Assembly (NCBI GenBank): GCA_041447245.1 | Contig: JBGMEA010000012.1 | Span: 248,001-312,000 of the forward strand | DNA length: 64,000 bases | Reading direction: 5' to 3' | Source of the DNA: JBGMEA01 sp041447245 | Lineage (GTDB): Bacteria > Bacillota > Clostridia > Eubacteriales > Anaerofustaceae | Shown here: positions 44,459-52,381 of the stretch, one piece after another | How the letters are laid out: every line of letters starts with the position of its first letter | Numbering within the stretch: position 1 is the first letter of the stretch | Program-made: the position numbers and the translations under genes | The notes under the pieces: model-generated | What the model was told of the DNA's origin: nothing | Database searches by the model: none | Seen by the model: only the letters and a program-made list of their open reading frames with translations

Positions 44459-45148
44459 ATGAAATATGACATTATTTTTTTTGATGCCGATGACACATTG
44501 TTTGATTTTCAGCAGTCGGAAGCAGTTGCATATCGCAATGCAATGAATGCATTGCATCTCCCATATGCGGATAATGAATCCTACGAAATTTATCGGACAG
44601 TGAACCATGCTATTTGGCGGGAATTCGAAGAGGGGAAAATCAGCCAGAGCAGATTGAAAACAGAGCGGTTTCGCCGTTTGGCAGACCGTCTGAATATATC
44701 GTTTGATGCCGCGGAATTTGCGAAAGAATTTATGTATCAGCTGTCCAGGGCGTCGATTCTATTCGACGATGCCATCCCTTTGATCGAGGACTTAAAAAGA
44801 CATGCCAAACTTCTCATTGTGACGAACGGATTGTCCGATGTACAGCACCGCCGTGTGCGCGGTTCGGTGATTGCCGATTCGCTCAGCGGGGTGATTATTT
44901 CGGAAGAAGCGGGTGTGGCAAAACCCGATCCTGCGATTTTCGAACTGGCGGCGCGCCAAGTGCAGGCGAGCGACAAATCGAAAATGCTGATGGTGGGGGA
45001 CGGGCTCAAAAGCGACATTCTGGGGGGCATCAATTACGGCATCGATACCTGCTGGTATAACCCGAAGCGGCTGCAAAACGAAAGCGGAGTCGTGCCGACG
45101 TATGAAATCAACACTCTTCCGCAGCTGATTCCGATCGCATATTCATAG
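44459..45148 (+). CDS. HAD-family nucleotidase, YjjG type
   Basis: A 229-residue haloacid-dehalogenase phosphatase of the YjjG/pyrimidine 5'-nucleotidase subfamily. Motif I is FFDADDTLFDF (nucleophile Asp9, acid Asp11), the helical cap (about 18-90) contains HAIWREFEEGKISQSRLKTERF as in YjjG, motif II Thr is in LLIVTNGLSD (about 114-123), motif III Lys in EEAGVAKPDPAIF (about 145-157) and motif IV in MLMVGDGLKSDI (about 175-186). It should dephosphorylate non-canonical or surplus pyrimidine monophosphates. ATG 44459. Ended by a palindromic terminator. Confidence 0.92.
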   Translation: MKYDIIFFDADDTLFDFQQSEAVAYRNAMNALHLPYADNESYEIYRTVNHAIWREFEEGKISQSRLKTERFRRLADRLNISFDAAEFAKEFMYQLSRASILFDDAIPLIEDLKRHAKLLIVTNGLSDVQHRRVRGSVIADSLSGVIISEEAGVAKPDPAIFELAARQVQASDKSKMLMVGDGLKSDILGGINYGIDTCWYNPKRLQNESGVVPTYEINTLPQLIPIAYS

Positions 45149-45150
45149 CA

Positions 45151-45182
45151 TAAAAAACGGCATCCGAATTCGGATGCCGTTC
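45151..45182. terminator. Bidirectional terminator, perfect palindrome
   Basis: AACGGCATCCGAA and its exact complement (45156-45181) form a hairpin with A run to the left, serving both the HAD gene and the convergent tetR-type gene. Confidence 0.8.
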
Positions 45183-45197
45183 GTGTTATTTGGTTGA

Positions 45198-45860
45198 TTA
45201 TTTCACCGCGAAGTTTTCCCCCACGGTCAGTTCGATCTGATCCAGCAGTCTTTCGGACTCCTTCAGACACTCATCGATAAAATCGTTTTCGAAGCGCAGA
45301 CTTTGAAACAACAGACGGATTTCCGTCTCCGCCACATATTCACTGGAACATTCCAGAAATCCTTCATTGCGTGCAACATGCAAAGCATGTACGGTGGCAA
45401 GATTCGCAAGTGCGATTGCTTTGGCATCCAACCTGCTCAAACCCAACTTGTAAGCACGGTTCAGATTTTCCACGAACCCTACGGATGCGCTCTCGTTTTG
45501 AAGAAAGACGTTGGATTCGCACAGCTCGTGATAAAATCGGTTCAGATGCCGATTGGCCCGGCAGTTACGGTTTTGGATGCGATATTCCAGCGCGGTGCGC
45601 AGCACATGGTTGCATTTCGGGCAGATGACATTGATGGCGTTTTGCGTTCGGACTTTGACGGCTACCATATATTCGTTGTATATTTCAAGCGCAAGCTTGT
45701 TCTTGTTCTCGAAATAATAGGAAACCATCGCTTTGTTCGCACCCGATTCGCGCGCAATGTCCATGAGCGTGGTATTGATAAACCCGTTTTCATAAAACAG
45801 CCGTTTTGCGGTTGCATAGATGTTGTCTTTCGATTGCTGTCCCGATTTGTAGCGTGTCAA
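45198..45860 (-). CDS. TetR-family transcriptional regulator
   Basis: A 220-residue TetR protein: the helix-turn-helix comprises KDNIYATAKRLFYENGFINT (about 10-29) and LMDIARESGANKAMVSYYF (about 32-50), with YYFENK matching the TetR signature. The C-terminal domain (about 60-220) contains CPKCNH and other cysteines and no recognisable ligand motif. The start is TTG 45860 with GGAGA eight bases upstream; no better start exists. It lies 82 bases downstream of the MFS gene on the same strand and may be expressed with it, as a repressor acting at the palindrome at 47210. Confidence 0.85.
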   Translation of the reverse strand: MTRYKSGQQSKDNIYATAKRLFYENGFINTTLMDIARESGANKAMVSYYFENKNKLALEIYNEYMVAVKVRTQNAINVICPKCNHVLRTALEYRIQNRNCRANRHLNRFYHELCESNVFLQNESASVGFVENLNRAYKLGLSRLDAKAIALANLATVHALHVARNEGFLECSSEYVAETEIRLLFQSLRFENDFIDECLKESERLLDQIELTVGENFAVK

Positions 45861-45942
45861 TCCGATTCTCCGTGAATGAAGTTTTTTTTATTGTATCATA
45901 TTTTTTTGTCTGTGTATCATTCGGACGGTTGAAAATGTTTGT

Positions 45943-47142
45943 TTATTCCGCTGTGGAAGCTGCTTTCTTTTTTGACAGCGCAATAATGACAAACGCAGCA
46001 ATACTGCCGATTAAAATTGCGACAGCCGCGATCTGCCAGTCGGATTTGACAGCGGTCATGCCGAACGCGTTGCGCAGTGCTTTGAGTGCATAGGGGCAAA
46101 GAAATTGTCCGATCCCGGTTCCGCTGACATATATTGCAATCGCCTGTGCGGAAAATTTCGGTGCTGCCGCGCTCTTTGCTGCGGCAATCGTAATCGCGGG
46201 ATTGAACATGCCGAATCCCAGACCGAAAATGACTGCGCTGAGCATGATCATTCCCATGCTGTTTGCAAATACCAGCATGAAGAAAGAAATGCCGACCAAA
46301 AGAGCAGCTGTGGGCGCTGTGAATTTTTTCAGTATTTTTGCGATGTTTCCATAAATCAGACCCATTACAAAAGCGGATGCCGAGAATATGGTGAGCACGG
46401 TTGCCGCTCCGGCAGCATTTCCGATCCCGGTTCCTTTGAGCACGAATGCCATATCAATCATGAAACTGAACTGCACGATGTTAAACAGCAGGCAGATAGC
46501 GGCAATCACAAACGTCATTGTTGTGACTTTCTTCACTTTTTCTCCCGAAGCGGGAAGGTCATCTTTGGAAACGTTTTTCACTCCGGTATCCGGCAGTTTG
46601 ATGAGAACCAAGACGGCAATGGGAAGCACCAACAGGAATCCGAGGAACGCATATCTCCAATTGTAGACAGCCAGTATGCCGCCCATCATTTGAAACAGTA
46701 CGCCTGCTGCGGCGCCGACGGCACTTTTCAGCCCCATCATGCGCTGCCCTTTGTCCCCCGTGAACAGGTCTGCGATGACGGCAGATGCCATCGGGAACAC
46801 AAGACCGTATCCTGCGCCGAATATGACTCTCATGATCAGCATAAAAGTCAACCCTCCGAAGAAAGCGGAAGGAATCCCGCCGATAAAGATTAATACCATG
46901 GATAAGATAATTACTTTTTTAATGCTCATTACCTGAGTCAATTTGCCTGAAATGAGAGAAAATACTACCATCATCAGGGAAGGGATTGTGGATAACAGTT
47001 TGACGGTCTCGGCCGAAGCGTCGGGGAAAGCAGCTGCAATCTGTGCGAGTGCAGGGGTAGTCATGCTTGTGGTGTACATCAGCAGTGCCACGGAGAGTGC
47101 TGCGATTTGTACGCCGATGCCGTACTTTTTGGTTTCGCTCAT
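45943..47142 (-). CDS. MFS transporter
   Basis: A 399-residue carrier with twelve helices. Motif A is LISGKLTQVMSIKKVI (about 63-78, degenerate), helix 4 holds RVIFGAGYGLVFPMASAVIADLF (about 108-130) followed by GDKGQRMMGLKSAVGA, and the central loop (about 185-205) is short and charged. It resembles the multidrug/sugar-efflux type MFS proteins. ATG 47142 behind AAGGAG. Its promoter and a perfect 12-bp palindrome lie just upstream, so the TetR protein encoded downstream is the likely regulator and an exported or toxic compound the likely inducer. Confidence 0.85.
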   Translation of the reverse strand: MSETKKYGIGVQIAALSVALLMYTTSMTTPALAQIAAAFPDASAETVKLLSTIPSLMMVVFSLISGKLTQVMSIKKVIILSMVLIFIGGIPSAFFGGLTFMLIMRVIFGAGYGLVFPMASAVIADLFTGDKGQRMMGLKSAVGAAAGVLFQMMGGILAVYNWRYAFLGFLLVLPIAVLVLIKLPDTGVKNVSKDDLPASGEKVKKVTTMTFVIAAICLLFNIVQFSFMIDMAFVLKGTGIGNAAGAATVLTIFSASAFVMGLIYGNIAKILKKFTAPTAALLVGISFFMLVFANSMGMIMLSAVIFGLGFGMFNPAITIAAAKSAAAPKFSAQAIAIYVSGTGIGQFLCPYALKALRNAFGMTAVKSDWQIAAVAILIGSIAAFVIIALSKKKAASTAE

Positions 47143-47209
47143 AAATGAATTTCTCCTTTTTTTGTTTGGCGGTGTTCTCATGAGGCAAGGAATATGCCGA
47201 TATGAAAAA

Positions 47210-47221
47210 TAACCGCGGTTA
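47210..47221. promoter_or_regulatory. Operator-like palindrome for the TetR/MFS unit
   Basis: TAACCGCGGTTA is a perfect 12-bp palindrome that begins about 11 bases past the minus-strand -10, at the expected transcript start of the MFS gene. Confidence 0.65.
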
Positions 47222-47231
47222 ATTTTTTATG

Positions 47232-47260
47232 ATTATAGCATGAATCGAAATTTCTGTCAT
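47232..47260 (-). promoter_or_regulatory. SigA-type promoter for the MFS gene
   Basis: Minus strand: ATGACA (47260-47255), 17-base spacer, TATAAT (47237-47232). Confidence 0.75.
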
Positions 47261-47369
47261 CACTTTTTTAAATTAATTTCTTTCATTTTATAATATCTTC
47301 AATATTTTTTTGAAAACGCCGTGTTCAACATAGGCTTGAATAAAGGGCAAAATTAAGTTGACGGCATAA

Positions 47370-47405
47370 AAAAAGAAGCGAAAAGATTTTGATCTTCCCG
47401 CTTCT
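47370..47405 (-). terminator. Intrinsic terminator after the GGDEF gene
   Basis: Minus strand stem AGAAGCG/CGCTTCT enclosing a second AGAT/ATCT stem, followed by TTTTTTT. Confidence 0.8.
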
Positions 47406-47415
47406 GTCGTTTTGA

Positions 47416-48309
47416 TCAATACGCAACCCGGTTTCTTCCGTTCTGCTTCGCTTCGTACAGTTTTCGATCCGCCTGTCGGATCATTTCTTCCGCACTTTCC
47501 GTGAAATCCGCTTTGATGGAACAGATTCCGAAACTGGAAGTAATGTGGATCTGTTCATCCCCGCACCGCAGAGCCTCTTGTTCGATGCGGCTGCGCATCT
47601 GCTGCGCAATCTCCGCTGCGATATCCCGATCTGCATTCGGCAGACAGATGAGAAATTCCTCTCCGCCGTATCGGGCAACCCAATCGCTTCCCCGATGGAG
47701 GCATTTCGATAAAATCTGCGCAAACTGTCGGAGCACGCAGTCTCCCGTCTGGTGTCCGTAAGTGTCATTGACTCGTTTGAACCAATCGATATCTGCCATG
47801 ATAACCGAGATATACTCGGCATTCATCCCGCAGTTTAACAGATCGATCGGGAGTTTTTCGTCGATATATCTGCGGTTGTAGATTCCTGTCAGGGCATCTT
47901 TGACATTCATTTCATTCATCCGATTAATCAAAGAATGGATTTCATCGGTATTTTTTTCACCGCTGTTGTTCAGAAACATGCTGTCGGTTGTATCTTTCAG
48001 CAGTTCGACCACAATGGTTTTTCCCTGCACCGTAATGGGAATAGCAGTGATCAGGTAAGTGCTGTCTTCCTTGTATTCGATCTTGATATAAGTATGTCTG
48101 TTGCGGTATGCCCGAACCGAGATGCAGTTGTCGCATACCATTTGATTTGTCCAGAAACCGTAACAGTGCAGTTCCTGCTCCGTGATGTCCGCTTCCTTCG
48201 AGACGGTCAGGACTTTTTTGCTGAGCGGATCAACGAAACGTGCAATGTCACAAAGTTCATCCATCAGATTCAGTTCACACAATAGTGACTTCGCATCCTG
48301 ATTCAACAT
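47416..48309 (-). CDS. GGDEF diguanylate cyclase
   Basis: A 297-residue protein with an N-terminal sensory part (1-120) of PAS-like size, containing HCYGFWTNQMVCDNCISVRAY (Cys-rich, about 48-68, cut here to its core CDNC), and a GGDEF domain (about 135-297). The signature reads RYGGEEF (about 216-222), with MADIDWFKRVNDTYGHQTGD (about 170-189) for nucleotide and metal binding. The RxxD inhibitory site is not obvious. It should make c-di-GMP in response to an unknown cue, possibly redox or metal through the Cys cluster. ATG 48309 behind GGAGG. It is separated from the upstream acyl-CoA synthetase gene by a terminator. Confidence 0.93.
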   Translation of the reverse strand: MLNQDAKSLLCELNLMDELCDIARFVDPLSKKVLTVSKEADITEQELHCYGFWTNQMVCDNCISVRAYRNRHTYIKIEYKEDSTYLITAIPITVQGKTIVVELLKDTTDSMFLNNSGEKNTDEIHSLINRMNEMNVKDALTGIYNRRYIDEKLPIDLLNCGMNAEYISVIMADIDWFKRVNDTYGHQTGDCVLRQFAQILSKCLHRGSDWVARYGGEEFLICLPNADRDIAAEIAQQMRSRIEQEALRCGDEQIHITSSFGICSIKADFTESAEEMIRQADRKLYEAKQNGRNRVAY

Positions 48310-48410
48310 GAGCGCCTCCGTTTTTCGTTCCGATATTTCTTCATTCTCAATAACGTTACATATAGTTCATTGTATGTATTATCGTATCGTTTTGCAATAA
48401 ATTCATATAA

Positions 48411-48439
48411 AAAAGAAAAGAGCCGATTTCGGCTCTTTT
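48411..48439 (-). terminator. Intrinsic terminator after the acyl-CoA synthetase gene
   Basis: An 11-bp stem AAAAGAGCCGA/TCGGCTCTTTT with T run on the minus strand; nearly the same hairpin recurs at 61673. Confidence 0.88.
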
Positions 48440-48441
48440 GC

Positions 48442-50109
48442 TTATGCAGTTTCGATTTGCGCTGCTTTGTCGAGTCCCAGTTTTTTGATGGCGTCTTCGC
48501 GCATCTTGAATTTCTGTATTTTTCCGCTGGCGGTCATCGGGAACGCATCCACAAATTCGACATATTGCGGAATTTTGTGTTTGGCAACATTTTCCTTGAC
48601 GAATTCTCTGACTTCCTCTTCGGTCAAAATTGCATCATCAATCGGGACAATGCACGCCATGACCACTTCGCCGTACCGTTCATCCGGCACACCGATAACC
48701 TGTACATCCTTAACCTGCGGATGGGTGTACAGCAGTTCTTCCAGTTCCTTCGGATAGATATTTTCACCGCCGCGGATGATCATGTCTTTGATTCGCCCCG
48801 TGATGTGATAATATCCGTCGTCGTCCTGCATTGCCAAGTCTCCCGTATGCAGCCAACCTTCGGAATCAACAGCCAGCGCAGTCGCTTCCGGCATGTTATA
48901 ATAACCCTTCATGATGTTGTATCCGCGTGCAACAAACTCGCCGACCGTATTGCGCGGCAATTCTTTATTTGTTTCTGGATCGACGATTTTGCATTCCACG
49001 TGCGGCAGTTCTCTGCCGACCGATTTGACACGCACTTCCAACGGATCGTCCGTGGTTGTCTGTGTGCATCCCGGGGAAGCTTCTGTCTGACCGAACACGA
49101 TCGTGATTTCCCGCATATTCATTTTATCCACTACCTGACGCATCACTTCAACCGGACAGGGAGAGCCTGCCATGATGCCCGTGCGCATATGAGAAAAGTC
49201 GAATTCTTGAAAGCGGTCGTGGTTGAGCATCGCGATAAACATCGTCGGAACACCATGAACGGCGGTGCATTTTTCGTCCTGCAGTGCCTGCATAACGGTC
49301 AGCGGATTGAAATGGTCGATGAGGACAATCGTTGTTCCGTGCGAAAATGCAGCGGTTACCCCCAGTACGCATCCGAAACAATGAAACAAAGGCACCGTGA
49401 TGCACAAGCGATCTTTTTCCGTGAATTTCATGCAGTCCCCGATTGATTTTCCGTTGTTGAGCACGTTATGATGTGTCAGCATGACCCCCTTGGGGAATCC
49501 CGTTGTTCCTGAAGTGTACTGCATGTTGACGACGTCGTGGAGTGTGGTGCGCTGTTCCGCAAGCTTGAGTTCGAAATCGCTGACGTATTCGGCAAATTCA
49601 TACAGTTGCGAGAAATTAAACATGCCGTCGACTTTTTCGTCTTCCAGATAAATGATGTTTCTCAGGCAGGGAAAGTCTTCGCTTTCGAGTTCCCCCGGCG
49701 CGGAAAATTCCAACGTGGGGCAGAGCTTGTTGATCATTTCGACATAATCCACTTCCTTCGTGCCCTTGGACATAATCAAGGTCATGGAGTCGGATTGTTT
49801 GAGCAGATAACTCAGTTCGAAATTGCGGTAGTTCGTATTGACCGTCACCATGACTGCGCCGATGCGTGCCGTGGCAAACATGGTGAGAATCCATTCCGGA
49901 TAGTTCGTTGCCCAAATCGCAACGTGATCGCCTTTTCCGATGCCGAGTGCATACAAACCCTTCGCGACTTTGTTGACGCGGTCGCGGAATTCCCTGTAAT
50001 CCCAGCGAATATTTTTTTCGGGTGCAACCAGTGCTTCCTGCAGCGGATAGAGCTCTGTGATTTCATCAAGTTTTTGTCCGAATGTTTGATTCAATAATTC
50101 ATATGCCAT
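48442..50109 (-). CDS. AMP-forming acyl-CoA synthetase (ligase)
   Basis: The 555-residue adenylate-forming enzyme activates a carboxylic acid with ATP and joins it to CoA. Motifs in order: P-loop MQYTSGTTGFPKGVMLTHHN (about 187-206), PLFHCFGCVLGV (about 230-241), FGQTEASPGCTQ (about 330-341), YNIMKGYYNMPEATA (about 393-407), WLHTGDLAMQDDDGYYHITGR (about 414-434), RGGENIYPKELEELL (about 442-456) and the catalytic Lys in MTASGKIQKFKMRE (about 528-541). The type is the FadD/YngI-like medium- or aryl-acyl group; specificity is not readable. It is expressed from a T-box leader, which is unusual for this family. ATG 50109 behind GGAGG. Confidence 0.93.
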   Translation of the reverse strand: MAYELLNQTFGQKLDEITELYPLQEALVAPEKNIRWDYREFRDRVNKVAKGLYALGIGKGDHVAIWATNYPEWILTMFATARIGAVMVTVNTNYRNFELSYLLKQSDSMTLIMSKGTKEVDYVEMINKLCPTLEFSAPGELESEDFPCLRNIIYLEDEKVDGMFNFSQLYEFAEYVSDFELKLAEQRTTLHDVVNMQYTSGTTGFPKGVMLTHHNVLNNGKSIGDCMKFTEKDRLCITVPLFHCFGCVLGVTAAFSHGTTIVLIDHFNPLTVMQALQDEKCTAVHGVPTMFIAMLNHDRFQEFDFSHMRTGIMAGSPCPVEVMRQVVDKMNMREITIVFGQTEASPGCTQTTTDDPLEVRVKSVGRELPHVECKIVDPETNKELPRNTVGEFVARGYNIMKGYYNMPEATALAVDSEGWLHTGDLAMQDDDGYYHITGRIKDMIIRGGENIYPKELEELLYTHPQVKDVQVIGVPDERYGEVVMACIVPIDDAILTEEEVREFVKENVAKHKIPQYVEFVDAFPMTASGKIQKFKMREDAIKKLGLDKAAQIETA

Positions 50110-50131
50110 GGGTTTCCTCCGATTTGGGTAT

Positions 50132-50396
50132 AAAAAAATCATCTCCGGTTTCAGAGACGAAGTCAGTTCCGCGTTACCACTCTGTTTGACGCCGATACGG
50201 CGCCCTCTTTCGACACATCCATCAATGTGTGCCTCTGTAACGGGAGAACCCGTGCGTGCTTACTTGAAACCGTTCTGCCCGCATGACTCCGGGGCGAGGT
50301 ATTTCGCGATGTTTCTGCGCCGTTTTTCACCAACCAACGGCTCTCTAAGGCAGGTGCTGTATCGCTGATGCTCCCCATCTTCGCCTGATATATTAG
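50132..50396 (-). promoter_or_regulatory. T-box leader upstream of the acyl-CoA synthetase, probable tyrosine specifier
   Basis: Read on the minus strand, the leader has GATGGGGA, AGAGAG (50346-50341), the distal-loop block GGTTGGTG (50335-50328), a paired GCGAT/ATCGC helix, then GAAATACC, where TAC (50301-50299) is the likely specifier by analogy with GAAC-GTC in the valS leader. Further on are a hairpin with GGCGCCGTATCGGCGTC (50187-50203 region), the T-box core AGAGTGGTAACGCGG (50183-50169) and a terminator stem TCGTCTCTG/CGGAGATGA followed by seven T (50160-50132). All parts of a functional T-box are present. The specifier assignment is an inference. Confidence 0.85.
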
Positions 50397-50401
50397 GATA
50401 T

Positions 50402-50430
50402 ATGATAGTCAATTACGCCAAAAAAGTCAA
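50402..50430 (-). promoter_or_regulatory. SigA-type promoter for the T-box/acyl-CoA synthetase unit
   Basis: Minus strand: TTGACT (50430-50425), 17-base spacer, TATCAT (50407-50402). Confidence 0.75.
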
Positions 50431-50473
50431 TAGATATTTTGAATTTTCAGAAAATTTAGCAATGTGAAATTCC

Positions 50474-50519
50474 TTGTGATTCCACGATAAAAAGGCTATA
50501 ATGTAACCACCGTTACATT
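50474..50519 (+). promoter_or_regulatory. Promoter with overlapping palindromic operator for the ChrB/MFS operon
   Basis: TTGTGA (50474-50479), 17-base spacer, TATAAT (50497-50502), and directly overlapping its end a perfect dyad AATGTAAC, CACC, GTTACATT (50500-50519). A repressor bound there would block the promoter. Confidence 0.75.
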
Positions 50520-50537
50520 TAATGATGGGAGGTACCT

Positions 50538-51074
50538 ATGGTTCCGTATTCTTGGATTTTTCTCAGTTTTTCTCTTCCGAGCGAACCGTCGCGCATTCGG
50601 GTGTCTCTTTGGCGCAAACTCAAAAAAAAGGGTGCGGTCAGTCTGCAGTCTTTGTGGGTGCTTCCCGCGAGCGAAGCAAACGAGCGGTTCTTTTCCGAAA
50701 TCAGCGGGGAAATCCATGCTGGCGGCGGGGATTGCATGATTCTGAGCGGGGAAAAAAACGCCGAAAATGATCGGCTGATACTTTCAAAATTCGAGCAGGC
50801 ACGTGCGGAGGAGTACAAAGAGCTGTCCGAGCAGTGTGAGAAGCTGCTTGCGGAACTAAAAAAAGAAACGGCGTCAGATAATTTCACGTTTGCGGAACTC
50901 GAAGAAAACGAGGCGGATCTGCAAAAGTTGGAAAGCTGGATGAACCGGGTGAAAAACAGGGATTTTTTCGCGTCGCCGTCGGCAGCGGATGCCGAAGCCA
51001 AACTGTCGGAATGCAGAAACGCACTGGGCATGTTTGCGGACAATGTTTATCGAATCAATGATTTGCAGGAATAG
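50538..51074 (+). CDS. ChrB N-terminal-domain-like protein
   Basis: A 178-residue protein whose first 75 residues match the ChrB N-terminal domain: WIFLSFSLPSEPSRIRVSLWRKLKKKGAV (about 5-33, shown in part), SLQSLWVLPAS and the FFSEISGEIHAGGGDCMI stretch. The rest (about 85-178) is charged, helical and probably coiled coil. ChrB was named as a chromate-sensing regulator next to chrA; here there is no chrA, and the next gene, 8 bases away, is an MFS carrier. The C-terminal ChrB half is absent. Start ATG 50538 behind GGGAGG. It may be the protein that binds the palindrome upstream. Confidence 0.78.
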   Translation: MVPYSWIFLSFSLPSEPSRIRVSLWRKLKKKGAVSLQSLWVLPASEANERFFSEISGEIHAGGGDCMILSGEKNAENDRLILSKFEQARAEEYKELSEQCEKLLAELKKETASDNFTFAELEENEADLQKLESWMNRVKNRDFFASPSAADAEAKLSECRNALGMFADNVYRINDLQE

Positions 51075-51082
51075 AGGATCGT

Positions 51083-52258
51083 ATGAAACAAAAACGCATC
51101 ATCAACAACATCGTCATCATCGGGCTGGTGAGTCTGTTTGTGGACATGAGCACCGAAATGGTCTATCCGCTCATTCCTCTGTATCTGACCGCCGTACTCG
51201 GCGCAACACCTGCCGTGGTGGGTCTGATCGAAGGGATCGCAGAGAGCATTGCATCACTTCTCAAAGTATTCAGCGGATACATCGGAGACGTTTATCAAAA
51301 CAAAAAGAAGCTGACGTTTTTCGGATACTCTGCTTCGGTTCTTTATAAAATTCTGTTGCTGATCGCCTCATCCTGGGTGGGCATTCTGTTCGCTCGCGTG
51401 ATCGACCGCGTCGGCAAAGGCATCCGCACTGCGCCCCGCGACGCGCTGGTGGCACAGTCCTGCACGGACGGCAAGCTCGGCGGTTCGTTCGGGCTGCATA
51501 AGATGCTCGATATGCTCGGTTCCGCATTGGGTGCCTTGCTGGCGTATGTCTTTCTCGCGACAAATTTCGGATACCGCAACGCCTTTCTCTATTCTGTTAT
51601 TCCCGCGGTCATCGGCATCCTCATTATCACGCAGGTGAGGGAAAACAAATGCGAAGTGAAAAAGCCGGAAAAATTTTCCTTCCGCAATCTCAAACTGGAC
51701 GGGCACCTGAAATATTACCTTGCCGTGATGTTTTTGTTCTGTCTCGGAAATTCGTCCAACACGTTTCTGCTTTTGAAAGCACAGGAGCGCGGGTTCTCGG
51801 CAACGCAGGTGATTTTGCTTTACTTCGTCTTCAACCTCACGACGTCGCTTCTGGCGATTCCTTCGGGCAAGCTCTCCGACCGATTCGGGCGCAGCCGTGT
51901 GCTGGTGCCGGGCTACCTCATTTACGGCGCGGTCTATTTCGGCTTTGCCCTGTGGACTTCGCACACTGGGGTGATTGTGCTGTTCCTGGCTTACGGGGTC
52001 TACACGGCATTTCTTGCGGGAGCGGAGCGGGCGTTTATCGCGGAGAACGCGCCTGCCGACTACAAAGGCACAGTGCTCGGATTTTACGGCATGCTGCAGG
52101 GGATCGGGCTGCTGTTTTCCTCGATTATCGCGGGGGTATTGTGGACGGCGTTCGGCTCGAATGCGATGTTTTATTTCGGAGGCGCGCTCGGGATCATCTC
52201 GGCGGTACTGATTGCGGTGATGTTTCGGGGCAAGCGAAAGGGGCAGGGAGAAAATTAG
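51083..52258 (+). CDS. MFS transporter, ChrB-linked
   Basis: A 391-residue MFS carrier with twelve helices. Characteristic stretches are LFVDMSTEMVYPLIPLYL (about 15-32), GLIEGIAESIASLLKVFSGYIGD (about 47-69), RVIDRVGKGIRTAPRDALVA (about 106-125, a family-specific loop) and GKLSDRFGRSRVLVPG (about 260-275, second motif A). This subfamily is often next to ChrB-like genes and is annotated as metal or drug efflux. ATG 51083 is 8 bases after the ChrB-like stop, with AGGATC between, so the genes form one operon. A terminator follows at 52299. Confidence 0.85.
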   Translation: MKQKRIINNIVIIGLVSLFVDMSTEMVYPLIPLYLTAVLGATPAVVGLIEGIAESIASLLKVFSGYIGDVYQNKKKLTFFGYSASVLYKILLLIASSWVGILFARVIDRVGKGIRTAPRDALVAQSCTDGKLGGSFGLHKMLDMLGSALGALLAYVFLATNFGYRNAFLYSVIPAVIGILIITQVRENKCEVKKPEKFSFRNLKLDGHLKYYLAVMFLFCLGNSSNTFLLLKAQERGFSATQVILLYFVFNLTTSLLAIPSGKLSDRFGRSRVLVPGYLIYGAVYFGFALWTSHTGVIVLFLAYGVYTAFLAGAERAFIAENAPADYKGTVLGFYGMLQGIGLLFSSIIAGVLWTAFGSNAMFYFGGALGIISAVLIAVMFRGKRKGQGEN

Positions 52259-52298
52259 GATTGCACGCACATCAACCACTACACCATTATTTTGAACG

Positions 52299-52322
52299 AA
52301 AGCGGATGAACTCCGCTTTTTT
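52299..52322 (+). terminator. Intrinsic terminator after the ChrB/MFS operon
   Basis: Stem AAAGCGGA/TCCGCTTT with a 5-base loop, running into T. Confidence 0.8.
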
Positions 52323-52324
52323 GA

Positions 52325-52353
52325 TTGCCCAAGATTTTCGGATGGTGTATGAT
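52325..52353 (+). promoter_or_regulatory. Promoter for the solenoid-channel gene
   Basis: TTGCCC (52325-52330), 17-base spacer, TATGAT (52348-52353). Confidence 0.6.
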
Positions 52354-52381
52354 GGAGTAAATAAGCGATGTGAGGGTAAGG

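Noticed and set aside
48370..49446. Open frame of about 358 codons on the plus strand
   Set aside because: It is antisense to the acyl-CoA synthetase and reads as a shadow.
50538..52258. A true chromate-resistance operon
   Set aside because: There is no chrA carrier; the partner is an MFS protein and ChrB is present only as its N-terminal domain.
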